From assembly GCA_947304065.1 (NCBI GenBank), contig CAMZAI010000041.1, positions 1 through 16,005 on the forward strand: 16,005 nt of DNA, written 5' to 3'. The translations under genes were made by a program, and so were the position numbers. Shown piece by piece: positions 6,365 to 14,251 of this stretch. Below the pieces are notes generated by a model. That model ran no database searches and was not told the DNA's origin. It worked only from the letters and a program-made list of their open reading frames with translations. The stretch comes from an uncultured Clostridia bacterium. GTDB lineage: Bacteria; Bacillota; Clostridia; Lachnospirales; Lachnospiraceae. Positions within the stretch are counted from its first letter, which is position 1; the number at the start of each line of letters is the position of its first letter.

Positions 6365-8761
6365 TTATAAAGGACGATTGACCTTTTCCGCAGGGAGATA
6401 GTGCGCGAGCGTACGCTCGAGGTCTTCGGGCTTCGTGGGCTTCGTGAGATAATCGTCAAAGCCCTCCGAAAGATACATCTCTCTCATGCCCTCTATCGCG
6501 TTCGCGGTAAGGGCTATAACGGGACTGTCAAATCCCGGATCCTCCTTAAGTCTGTGCAGCGTCTCGATTCCGTCCATACCCGGCATCATATGGTCGAGAA
6601 GGATCAGATCGTATTTGTTCTTCGAGCAGAGCTCAATGCCTTCCTTGCCGGAGAGCGCCTGCTCCACATTAATGCCTGTCTGCTTCAGGAGACCCTTTAC
6701 GACCATGATGTTTACGGGAGAATCGTCGATCACGAGTATCGTCGCTTCAGGCGCGGTAAAGCTCGGCTCGTAGGCTTTCTTTTCCTCGCTGCCGCTCTCC
6801 GTGCCGGCTGCGTCTCCGACCTTGCCGGGTCCTGCGATCTCCTGGATGATATACGCGGTAAAGGTCGAGCCCTCGCCGTATGTACTCTCTACGTCTATCT
6901 TTCCGCCCATCATGTGGACCAGATTGTTCGAGATAGCGAGTCCGAGGCCCGTTCCTTCAATGCCCTTGTTTCGCGACATCTCAAAGCGCTCGAACTTGTT
7001 GAAGAGCTTCTCCATGTCCTCGGGTCTTATACCGATACCGGTGTCTTCAACCTCGAGTTTGAGCATCACGAAATGGTCGTGATCGGGCACAGGCGCGTCC
7101 GCATCGTCCGCAAAACCGACGCGCAGGGTAACAGAACCCTTCTCGGTATATTTAACGGCGTTGTTCATGATGTTGATCAGTACCTGACCGATCCTGTTCT
7201 CATCGCCGTGCAGATCGTTCGGGAGTTCGGGATCCATCTCAAGCTTAAGCTCAATATCCTTCTTTTTCGCCAGCTCTCCGATCTGGTTCGTGATATTTTT
7301 TATAAGATCCTTCAGGCTGTAATCCTCGTCGACAAGCTCGAGCTTGCCCGACTCTATCTTCGTGAAATCAAGTATATCATTGATGATGCTGAGCAGGTTG
7401 GTGCCCGCATGTTTGATATTTCCCGAGTATTCCTTTATATCGTCCTCGCTTGATTCACGGCTGATCATTTCGTTCATGCCTAAGATCGCGTTGATGGGAG
7501 TTCTGATCTCATGCGACATGTTCGCAAGGAAATTCGACTTCATCTCGCTGACATGCTGCGTGTATTTCTCCTCGTCCATGATGGCGATAACGTCCTTGAT
7601 AAACGAGAACACGCCCGAGAACAGCATCAGATACAAACCGACGATGAGCGGATACGCATTGTGATTGTCGTAGGTGGTGACAAGCTGCACCGCCTGGAAT
7701 ATCGCCGACAGGAAAAGCGCGATGAATCCGGTCACAAGGAAGATGTAACCCTTTGCGCGGCGTTTTGCCACATCGATCACGATCGTGGCGATCATGGTGA
7801 TCAGTACGATGATACCGGAGAGTCCTGTGTACAGCAGATTGTCCTGGTACGAACGCGTTCCGAAGAAGTGGCTGATCGTCACAAAAAAGTCGGAAACGAC
7901 ATAGAGCAGTCCCGCGGCCATCAGTATGCGCTCATGACGCCTGCCCTGCGCGTAATTCAGGCACAGAAGGAACAGGAACGGAATAGTCATTACCAGCATG
8001 TATTCCATCGGGCCGTCGACAAAATAGTTTCCGAAAACGATCTGATATAGGAATGAATCGAATATGAACCAGAGGGACAGCAGCATAACGCCGATCGCCA
8101 GATCCACGATATAGAACTTTCTCCTGAAGATAAAGTGCACAACAACAGTGATCACCGAGAACATCAGCGCAAGGATAAAGAGCACCGCGGCCGCAGCGAA
8201 CTGGCCGCCGTCCTTTCTGAGCATATAGATGATCATGCCGATCTTGTCGCCGATAAGGACCGCATTGAAATTGGTATTGTCCTTGCCCTCATCGTAGCAC
8301 TCAAGGACGATTGCCTGTCCGGCGTCACTCGCATGCAGGTTTACGAGCATGTAGTGGCTCTTTACATAACCGCCGGGAAGAGGATTGTCATCACTGCTGA
8401 AATCAAGGCGCAGTTCACCGTTAACATAGACGCGCATGCTCCTGTTCGTCAGGAAGCAGGCGTAAGAATTCTCATCCACGATGCCCGGAAGCCGGGAAGT
8501 CAGCGTGACAGTATCCCCGACGCCGATATCGAGCGAGCCGGGGAACTTTACATGTTTGGCCTCACCGTTTTGATCCGTATAAGACCATGTATTCGGGAAA
8601 ACAGAACAGCTGCCTGTAAAATAACGTGTCGACTCTGTGAAAAACTGTCCGTAGATAAAGAAACAGAATATACATACCAGTATTACGCTGATACTTATCT
8701 GAACTATCTTGAACAGCAGCGACGGCGTCGGCTCACTGTTAACGTTAAACCTATCTTTCAT
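6365..8761 (-). CDS. 7TM-type hybrid sensor histidine kinase with C-terminal receiver
   Basis: This 798-residue membrane kinase begins with a transmembrane helix (about 18-40) and an extracytoplasmic beta-rich domain (about 45-180; MRVYVNGELRLDF suggests a jelly-roll). About seven further membrane helices follow (roughly 187-211, 217-242, 253-269, 279-297, 310-330, 338-360, 369-389), a 7TMR-DISM-like plan. The cytoplasmic part has the H-box SHEIRTP (His417), the N-box NNAVKYT (533-539), DTGIG (573-577) and GTGLGL (603-608) for ATP binding. It ends in a receiver domain with Asp679/Asp680, phospho-acceptor Asp723 (LLDHMMPGMDG), Thr752 and Lys774. No HPt or DNA-binding output domain is attached, so a partner must lie elsewhere. 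The start has AAGGAG (8767-8772) 5 nt upstream. It follows the nucleotidase-like gene by 21 nt, so the two are likely co-transcribed. The ligand cannot be told from the sequence. Confidence 0.92.
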   Translation of the reverse strand: MKDRFNVNSEPTPSLLFKIVQISISVILVCIFCFFIYGQFFTESTRYFTGSCSVFPNTWSYTDQNGEAKHVKFPGSLDIGVGDTVTLTSRLPGIVDENSYACFLTNRSMRVYVNGELRLDFSSDDNPLPGGYVKSHYMLVNLHASDAGQAIVLECYDEGKDNTNFNAVLIGDKIGMIIYMLRKDGGQFAAAAVLFILALMFSVITVVVHFIFRRKFYIVDLAIGVMLLSLWFIFDSFLYQIVFGNYFVDGPMEYMLVMTIPFLFLLCLNYAQGRRHERILMAAGLLYVVSDFFVTISHFFGTRSYQDNLLYTGLSGIIVLITMIATIVIDVAKRRAKGYIFLVTGFIALFLSAIFQAVQLVTTYDNHNAYPLIVGLYLMLFSGVFSFIKDVIAIMDEEKYTQHVSEMKSNFLANMSHEIRTPINAILGMNEMISRESSEDDIKEYSGNIKHAGTNLLSIINDILDFTKIESGKLELVDEDYSLKDLIKNITNQIGELAKKKDIELKLEMDPELPNDLHGDENRIGQVLINIMNNAVKYTEKGSVTLRVGFADDADAPVPDHDHFVMLKLEVEDTGIGIRPEDMEKLFNKFERFEMSRNKGIEGTGLGLAISNNLVHMMGGKIDVESTYGEGSTFTAYIIQEIAGPGKVGDAAGTESGSEEKKAYEPSFTAPEATILVIDDSPVNIMVVKGLLKQTGINVEQALSGKEGIELCSKNKYDLILLDHMMPGMDGIETLHRLKEDPGFDSPVIALTANAIEGMREMYLSEGFDDYLTKPTKPEDLERTLAHYLPAEKVNRPL

Positions 8762-8782
8762 ATCCGCTCCTTCTGCGAACGC

Positions 8783-9322
8783 TTATCCGTTCTGCAGAAT
8801 TCCCATCTCTACAAGTCTGCTGCGAAGCTCCTCCGATGTCCTGCTGAGGATACCGGTACCGCCCGCTTCTTCCCATTCCCTGATATTCTTCGTATAATCA
8901 TCGATCAGGATATCGTTCCTGTCGTGTACAAAGGTCTTTTTCTCGGCACGTGAGACCGTGTGCACGATCACTCCTTCGGGCAGATACCTCTTTACCCAGG
9001 TATTCTTATCCTCGGCCGCCGTGTCAATGCCGCGCCGCGGCTTCGGAATGCCTGACAGGATCATGCAATGATCTTTATAAAGTGCATAAACTTCATCGAA
9101 TATCTCAATGCTTCCGGGTATCGGTTCAAGGGCGTCATAGAAATGCGGATATTCGCGCATGGCCGCAAAGAGCACTTCATCGGTCTCCGATGTGGAATGC
9201 TCCTGATCGAGAGGCTCCAGATGAAGAAGCTCCTTCACGCCTCTCGCAAAATCGGACAGTACGCCGTCCATGTCAAAATAGATATAACCCTTTTCTTTTG
9301 CTTCACCCATATAATGCACCAT
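8783..9322 (-). CDS. HAD-superfamily 5'(3')-deoxyribonucleotidase-like protein
   Basis: This 179-residue soluble protein resembles the cytosolic type C 5'-nucleotidase (NT5C) branch of HAD phosphatases. Motif I is YFDMDGVLSDF, with nucleophile Asp17 and acid/base Asp19. Motif II is ILSGIP (Ser90). A middle KNTWVKRYLP segment (106-115) and motif IV DILIDDYTKNIREWE (137-151) with Asp141/Asp142 complete the usual order, ending in an EAGGTGIL segment. Family members dephosphorylate nucleoside monophosphates, but many bacterial relatives are uncharacterised, so the substrate is unknown. An in-frame TGA three codons before the first ATG limits the start to that ATG (9320-9322) or to Met5 (9308-9310). 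Neither has a recognisable Shine-Dalgarno site, which is odd here. A promoter lies upstream, and the histidine kinase gene follows after 21 nt. Confidence 0.8.
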   Translation of the reverse strand: MVHYMGEAKEKGYIYFDMDGVLSDFARGVKELLHLEPLDQEHSTSETDEVLFAAMREYPHFYDALEPIPGSIEIFDEVYALYKDHCMILSGIPKPRRGIDTAAEDKNTWVKRYLPEGVIVHTVSRAEKKTFVHDRNDILIDDYTKNIREWEEAGGTGILSRTSEELRSRLVEMGILQNG

Positions 9323-9341
9323 TGCTATTCATGTTATGTGT

Positions 9342-9358
9342 ATATCGTGTATCGATAT
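9342..9358 (-). promoter_or_regulatory. Inverted repeat in the nucleotidase-kinase leader
   Basis: ATATCG and CGATAT are arranged as a perfect 6-5-6 inverted repeat, located about 27-43 nt downstream of the predicted transcription start and about 20 nt before the first ATG. The position would suit an operator or a small RNA hairpin. The AT-rich setting makes a chance occurrence plausible. Confidence 0.3.
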
Positions 9359-9391
9359 CTGTTTTTATGTGTAAATCAACATAGATATAAC

Positions 9392-9420
9392 ATTTTAGCA
9401 TTATTTTTTTGGTTTTGCAA
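9392..9420 (-). promoter_or_regulatory. Promoter of the nucleotidase-histidine kinase operon
   Basis: On the minus strand, TTGCAA (9415-9420), a 17-bp spacer and TAAAAT (9392-9397) form a sigma-A promoter. TGC directly before the -10 box gives an extended -10 motif. The start is predicted near 9385, leaving an AT-rich leader of about 63 nt. The rest of the 109-nt gap after the debranching-enzyme gene shows no recognisable terminator. Confidence 0.7.
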
Positions 9421-9431
9421 GATATTTGTTA

Positions 9432-11651
9432 CTATAATATTTTAATGTCTTCATACAGGCAGCGAAGCAGCTCTCCGACGCTCCAGGCCTGCGCATAGCA
9501 GCCGCGTCCGTTGTGCGGCGCGTCGCCGTCAAAGATCTCGCACACAGAACCTATGCAGTTCCCGAAAAGGTGCGCCTTTACGGGTTTGATGAGATCGGCG
9601 GCCTCGAAACGCGCGGTCTCGCCCGCTCCGTGCGTCTTTACATAAGCCGTGATGAATCCTCCGAGCAGAAAGCCCCACGCGGTGCCCTGATGATACGCGT
9701 GATCGCGTTTTTCAAGGCTTCCGAGATATATCGGATGATAATCGGGGTCGTCGGGATCGAGCGACCTGAGCCCGCATTCGGCGTAAAGCTTCTCCTGCAC
9801 GATATCGACCACCCTGCGCTCCTGCTCCGGATCGAGCAGGGCAAACGGCAGCGAGACTGCATAAATCTGGTTCGGACGGATGCGGGGATCCGATCCGTGC
9901 CCGGCTGCCCTGTTGAACGCCTCAGCGAGTCTGTCACCTTCTTCGGTAAGTTCCCTCTTCTCGGGAATGCTGTCAGCGTCGCAGTCGATCACATCAAACA
10001 GATATCCGCCGTCTTCGAACCAGAAGCGCTCGCGGAAGCTCTGTTTTACCCTGTCTGCAAGAGCACCGTATTCCGCAGCGTCGGGATCACCGTAATCCGA
10101 CGCCAGCTTTTCCGCTATTTTCAGTGCATTGTACCAGAGCGCGTTGATCTCGACGGGCTTGCCGTGTCTTGGAGTTGCAACCCAGTCGCCCACACGGACA
10201 TCCATCCATGTCACCTGGTCAAACCCTCCGCCGGCCCTGACCAGACCGTCGGTATCCATACCTATCGAGAAATGCGTGCCGTTCTTATATCCGTTTATGA
10301 TCTGTTTCAGGCAGGGCCATATCTCGCGCTTTACGAATTCGCGGGCCGAAGCGGATTCATTTTCGTCGGAAGCAGTATACTCCAGATATTTGTATACCGC
10401 GTAAAAATACCACAGCGACGCGTCTGCCGTATTGTAGAGCGGCTCCTGCCCGTCGTCGGGGAACATGTTCGGGACCAGACCGTCCTTTACATACTGCGCG
10501 AAGGTCGCAAGGATCGCCCTTGCGTCATCAAATCTGCCTGTAACGAGCGTAAGGCCCGTAAACGCGATCATTGTGTCCCTTCCCCAGTCGGTAAACCACG
10601 GAAGGCCCGCAAGGACCGTAGAAAGCCCCGTAGAGCTCCTGTATGCAATGAAATTGTCGGCCGCCTGCACCAGCGCTTCGAACAGCATCCTGTCAGAAAC
10701 ATCCGCGGGACTGCTTAAGATATGCTTATGCCCCGGAAATGCTTCCGCATCGCGGCACGCGCGGTCTGCCAGCTCGCCGGCGCGCTCCCTGGCATTGTTT
10801 ATGATCTCCTGCGCTTCGGCAGCGGTATCGGCGTCCTCCGGCTTTCCGGAAGCTGCGGCTGTTTCGCTGTCGGCCGTGATCACATCGCAGATACAACCCA
10901 AGACCTTGCTCTCGCCCGTGCCTACCTCGAGCACGATGTCATAAGGCTTAAATGCGCAATCCAGCCCCTCGGCCTCATTGTCTGTCTCGGTCTTGAGGCA
11001 TATCCCGATATCGTATTTCTCGGTTCTCTCCTGAACCTTACCGCGGCTGAAAGCAAATTTAACCTGCGCCTTCTGCGGCGCATCGGGCACAACGGTTACC
11101 GTCCCTCCGCTCTCTTCGCTGCAGCTAAGCTTCGCGCAGCTCTCCGGCAGCACCGCACATACCGTTTCCCCCGTATGAGGCGTGCTGTGCTCCCTCCAGT
11201 TAAACAGCGGCGTCACGATAAACTTCGCGGCGTCTCCGAGGTTCTCTATTCTGTAGAGGATCGCGCATTTATTCTCTCCGTATCCGAGCGCGACGGTCTT
11301 GCGTATGCGGAGGCTCCCCACTTCATAGCGGAAGGTTACTGCGCCGTCGCTTAAGAAAGACTTCATGTAAAGATTCCCCTCACATGCAGTCTCCCTGCCG
11401 TCTTTCATATGAACCGACGCCGAAAGTTCGGTTATGCAGTCGTTTGCGATCACACGCTCCTCGGTCTTTGTAAGCGCTATATATCTCTCCACGGGAGGAT
11501 GAAGGCTCGCTATCAGATAGCCCTGATGTGTCCTGTTCAGAGCGCCTGTTACCGAGCCTCCCGCATATCCTCCGATTCCGTTCGTCAATACCCATTCACG
11601 GCGAAGATCCGCCTCGAGCGGACCTCCGCCGGCAATCTCAAATCCGACCAT
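9432..11651 (-). CDS. Glycogen debranching enzyme (amylo-alpha-1,6-glucosidase, GH133-type)
   Basis: This 739-residue cytosolic enzyme is expected to hydrolyse alpha-1,6 branch points of glycogen. The N-terminal part (1 to about 260) matches the bacterial debranching-enzyme N-domain, opening with LRREWVLTNGIGGYAGGSV (16-34) and NRTHQGYL. A charged, alanine-rich segment (about 260-300) leads to the (alpha/alpha)6 catalytic domain. That domain contains LPWFTDWGRDTMIAF (350-364), YNTADASLWY (406-415), TWMDVRVGDW (481-490), KPVEINALWYN (498-508), RPNQIYA (592-598), HQGTAWGF (654-661) and a C-terminal GCYAQAWSVGELLR (717-730). It looks complete. The ATG overlaps the copA stop by one base (TAATG), with AAAGGA upstream, so translation is probably coupled to copA despite the unrelated function. 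No separate promoter is evident, and no other glycogen gene is in the window. Confidence 0.92.
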   Translation of the reverse strand: MVGFEIAGGGPLEADLRREWVLTNGIGGYAGGSVTGALNRTHQGYLIASLHPPVERYIALTKTEERVIANDCITELSASVHMKDGRETACEGNLYMKSFLSDGAVTFRYEVGSLRIRKTVALGYGENKCAILYRIENLGDAAKFIVTPLFNWREHSTPHTGETVCAVLPESCAKLSCSEESGGTVTVVPDAPQKAQVKFAFSRGKVQERTEKYDIGICLKTETDNEAEGLDCAFKPYDIVLEVGTGESKVLGCICDVITADSETAAASGKPEDADTAAEAQEIINNARERAGELADRACRDAEAFPGHKHILSSPADVSDRMLFEALVQAADNFIAYRSSTGLSTVLAGLPWFTDWGRDTMIAFTGLTLVTGRFDDARAILATFAQYVKDGLVPNMFPDDGQEPLYNTADASLWYFYAVYKYLEYTASDENESASAREFVKREIWPCLKQIINGYKNGTHFSIGMDTDGLVRAGGGFDQVTWMDVRVGDWVATPRHGKPVEINALWYNALKIAEKLASDYGDPDAAEYGALADRVKQSFRERFWFEDGGYLFDVIDCDADSIPEKRELTEEGDRLAEAFNRAAGHGSDPRIRPNQIYAVSLPFALLDPEQERRVVDIVQEKLYAECGLRSLDPDDPDYHPIYLGSLEKRDHAYHQGTAWGFLLGGFITAYVKTHGAGETARFEAADLIKPVKAHLFGNCIGSVCEIFDGDAPHNGRGCYAQAWSVGELLRCLYEDIKIL

Positions 11652-11857
11652 TATCTGATTTCCTTTACCTCGTAATCCTGCGCTTCAACAGCCTGCTTTA
11701 ATACCTCATCCTCTACGAGCTCCGAAAGCAGTACTCTCGCAGTTCCGGCGTCATGGCTCACATCGGCCGACACAACTCCGGGAATGGCTTCGAGCGCCTT
11801 CTTTACCCTTGCCTCGCAGTGACTGCACATCATGCCTTCGATATACATTGTCTTCAT
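11651..11857 (-). other. Possible internal start producing a free CopZ-like copper chaperone
   Basis: Within copA, an in-frame ATG (codon 792, 11855-11857) opens a 68-residue stretch equal to the C-terminal HMA domain. It begins MKTMYIEGMMCSHC and is about the length of B. subtilis CopZ (69). Directly upstream lies AAAGGAAGAG (11864-11873), a strong Shine-Dalgarno-like sequence 6 nt from the ATG, inside the low-complexity linker EGGKEEKN. Either a former copZ gene was fused to copA and kept its ribosome site, or the site still drives synthesis of free chaperone. A purine-rich Lys/Glu/Gly linker can also look like a ribosome site by chance. Production of the short form is inference. Confidence 0.4.
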
Positions 11858-14230
11858 GTTCTTCTCTTCCTTTCCGCCTTCAGGCTGCTTATTCTCCTGC
11901 CGTGCACGCTTTATCGGTTTGTCCTTCGATGAGTCGAATACCTTGAACAGATTGAGTCTCAGGGCGTTTGTAACCACGCAGAAGCTCGAAAGACTCATCG
12001 CCGCGGCGCCGAACATCGGGTTCATGCTCCAGCCGAACAGTTTTATATATGCACCCGCAGCGAGCGGGATGCCGATCACATTGTAAATAAATGCCCAGAA
12101 CAGGTTCTCGTGTATATTGCGCAGAGTCGCCCTGCCGAGCCTGATCGCGGCGGGAACGCTCCTCAACGAATCCTTCATCAGGACAATGTCCGCAGCGTCT
12201 ATCGCAATATCGCTGCCTGCTCCGACCGCTATGCCGATATCGGCTCTGGTGAGAGCCGGCGCATCGTTGATGCCGTCGCCTACCATCGCTACTTTGCCCT
12301 GCTCCGCAAGAGACTTTATCACATCTTCCTTGCCGCCGGGCAGGACTCCCGCGATCACGCGGTCCACTCCGGCACGTTTTCCGATAGCATTGGCTGTGCG
12401 CTCGTTATCTCCCGTAAGCATCACGACTTCCACGCCCTGCTTCTTAAGCTCCGCAACTGCCTCCGCAGCGTCGGCCTTCAGCTCGTCGGCTACGCAGATA
12501 ATGCCGAGCAGCCTGCTGCCGCCTTCGCTCTTCTCGGCGAAATAGAGCGGCGTCTTGCCCTCGCTCGCGTAGCGCTCGCCTGCTGCCTGCAGGTCCGCAG
12601 AAAGATTACCGATCAGTTTTAAGTTGCCTCCGAGTATCTTCCTGCCTTCAGTCACGCCCTCGACTCCGCTTCCGGCAAGAGTCTTAAAATCGGTCACTGC
12701 GGCAGGCTCAACGCCCTTCGCGGCACCGTATTCCACAACAGCCTTTGCGAGCGGATGCTCACTCATATATTCGATACCGCAGGCAATGCGCAGAAACTCG
12801 TTTTCGCCGACACCCGCAGCGGGTACCACATCTGTCACCGCAGGCTTGCCTGTCGTGATCGTTCCGGTCTTATCAAGAGCAACGATCTCGGTCCGCCCGG
12901 CAGCCTCCAGAGCCGCCGCGGTCTTATACAGAATACCGTTCTTCGCGCCCATACCGTTTCCGACCATTATCGCAACGGGAGTCGCAAGTCCCAGCGCGCA
13001 CGGGCAGCTGATCACGAGTACGGATATCGCGCGGGCGAGTGAGAATCCCACTTCGGCGCCCGTTATCATCCATATCGCGAATGTCACTGCGGCTACAGCG
13101 ATGACTGCAGGAACGAATACTCCGGAAACCTTATCCGCCACCTTCGCGATCGGCGCTTTTGTCGCCGCCGCATCGCTCACCATGCGTATGATTTGCGAAA
13201 GCGTCGTGTCTTCTCCGACTCTGGTCGCGCGGCATTTTACAAAGCCCGACTGATTTATAGTTGCCGCAGAAACGTTATTGCCGACTTCTTTATCAACCGG
13301 AATGCTCTCTCCGGTGAGCGCCGCCTCATTGACCGCGCAGGTGCCTTCGGTCACCACTCCGTCGACCGGGATGCTCTCTCCGGACCTTACGACAAAGATA
13401 TCTCCGATCACCACCTCGGCCACCGGGATCTTAATCTCCGCGCCGTTCCGCTCCACCGCAGCGGTCTTCGGGGCCAGCCTCATCAGGCCTTTCAGCGCAT
13501 CGGTCGTCTTGCCTTTCGACCGGGCTTCAAGCATTTTTCCGACCGAGATCAGCACGAGTATCATGGCCGCGGACTCAAAATAGAACTCGTCCATATAGCC
13601 CATGACGGCTTCCGCGTCGCCTCTCGTCTGAGCGGCTGTCATAAGGAAAAGCATCCAGGTACTGTAGACGAACGACGCCGACGAACCCAGCGCCACGAGC
13701 GTGTCCATGTTCGGAGCGCCGTGCAGCAGGCCTTTAAAACCGACCGTAAAGAACTTGCCGTTAATTATCATGACGATCGCGGCAAGCAGGAGTTCTACAA
13801 GCCCCATCGCCACGTGATTGCCGTCAAACCATGAGGGGATCGGCCATCCCCACATCATATGTCCCATCGAGAAATACATGAGTACGAGAACAAAACCCGC
13901 AGACCAGATAAGTCTTCTGCGGATCGCAGGGGTTTCTTTATCCTCGAGGGCTTCAAGCTCCGCATTCGCATCGAAGGAAGCGTTTTTGCGCGCTCCGTGC
14001 GCAGCAGAACCGCCTTCCGCATTGTCACCCGCCGTCTTGAGAGCGGCTCCGTAGCCGGCGTCCACGACAGCCTTGATGATCGCGGCGGGGTCTGCGCTGC
14101 CCTCGACGCCCATTGAATTGGTAAGAAGGCTGACGGAGCAGCTTTCCACTCCGTCAACCTTGCTTACGGCCTTTTCGACTCTTGCCTGGCATGCGGCACA
14201 GCTCATGCCCGTAACAGTGTATTTCTCCAT
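11651..14230 (-). CDS. copA: Copper-exporting P1B-type ATPase with N- and C-terminal HMA domains
   Basis: This 859-residue membrane pump expels Cu(I) using ATP. An N-terminal HMA domain carries GMSCAAC (Cys11, Cys14). Eight membrane helices are expected between about 108 and 765. The ion-binding CPC is at 409-411, with YN (716-717) and MSLSS (745-749) as the other Cu(I) signatures. The soluble domains have TGES (306-309), phosphorylated Asp453 in DKTGT, EHP (491-493), TGDN (606-609) and GDGINDAP (651-658). After the last helix, a lysine/glutamate-rich linker (about 766-791) joins a second HMA domain with MMCSHC (Cys802, Cys805). Many CopA proteins have only N-terminal HMA domains; here one resembling stand-alone CopZ is fused at the C-end. 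GGAG lies 5 nt before the ATG. The gene begins 21 nt after pepF and overlaps the next gene by one base. No copper-responsive regulator is in the window. Confidence 0.95.
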   Translation of the reverse strand: MEKYTVTGMSCAACQARVEKAVSKVDGVESCSVSLLTNSMGVEGSADPAAIIKAVVDAGYGAALKTAGDNAEGGSAAHGARKNASFDANAELEALEDKETPAIRRRLIWSAGFVLVLMYFSMGHMMWGWPIPSWFDGNHVAMGLVELLLAAIVMIINGKFFTVGFKGLLHGAPNMDTLVALGSSASFVYSTWMLFLMTAAQTRGDAEAVMGYMDEFYFESAAMILVLISVGKMLEARSKGKTTDALKGLMRLAPKTAAVERNGAEIKIPVAEVVIGDIFVVRSGESIPVDGVVTEGTCAVNEAALTGESIPVDKEVGNNVSAATINQSGFVKCRATRVGEDTTLSQIIRMVSDAAATKAPIAKVADKVSGVFVPAVIAVAAVTFAIWMITGAEVGFSLARAISVLVISCPCALGLATPVAIMVGNGMGAKNGILYKTAAALEAAGRTEIVALDKTGTITTGKPAVTDVVPAAGVGENEFLRIACGIEYMSEHPLAKAVVEYGAAKGVEPAAVTDFKTLAGSGVEGVTEGRKILGGNLKLIGNLSADLQAAGERYASEGKTPLYFAEKSEGGSRLLGIICVADELKADAAEAVAELKKQGVEVVMLTGDNERTANAIGKRAGVDRVIAGVLPGGKEDVIKSLAEQGKVAMVGDGINDAPALTRADIGIAVGAGSDIAIDAADIVLMKDSLRSVPAAIRLGRATLRNIHENLFWAFIYNVIGIPLAAGAYIKLFGWSMNPMFGAAAMSLSSFCVVTNALRLNLFKVFDSSKDKPIKRARQENKQPEGGKEEKNMKTMYIEGMMCSHCEARVKKALEAIPGVVSADVSHDAGTARVLLSELVEDEVLKQAVEAQDYEVKEIR

Positions 14231-14251
14231 TTATACTCCGTATCAAACTGC

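Noticed and set aside
9513..10718. A 401-codon open frame on the plus strand opposite the debranching-enzyme gene, and similar long plus-strand frames at 6401-7453, 143-910, 4360-5175 and 14939-15685
   Set aside because: They lie antisense to well-supported genes, show no recognisable domain, and look like by-products of the codon usage of the real minus-strand genes.
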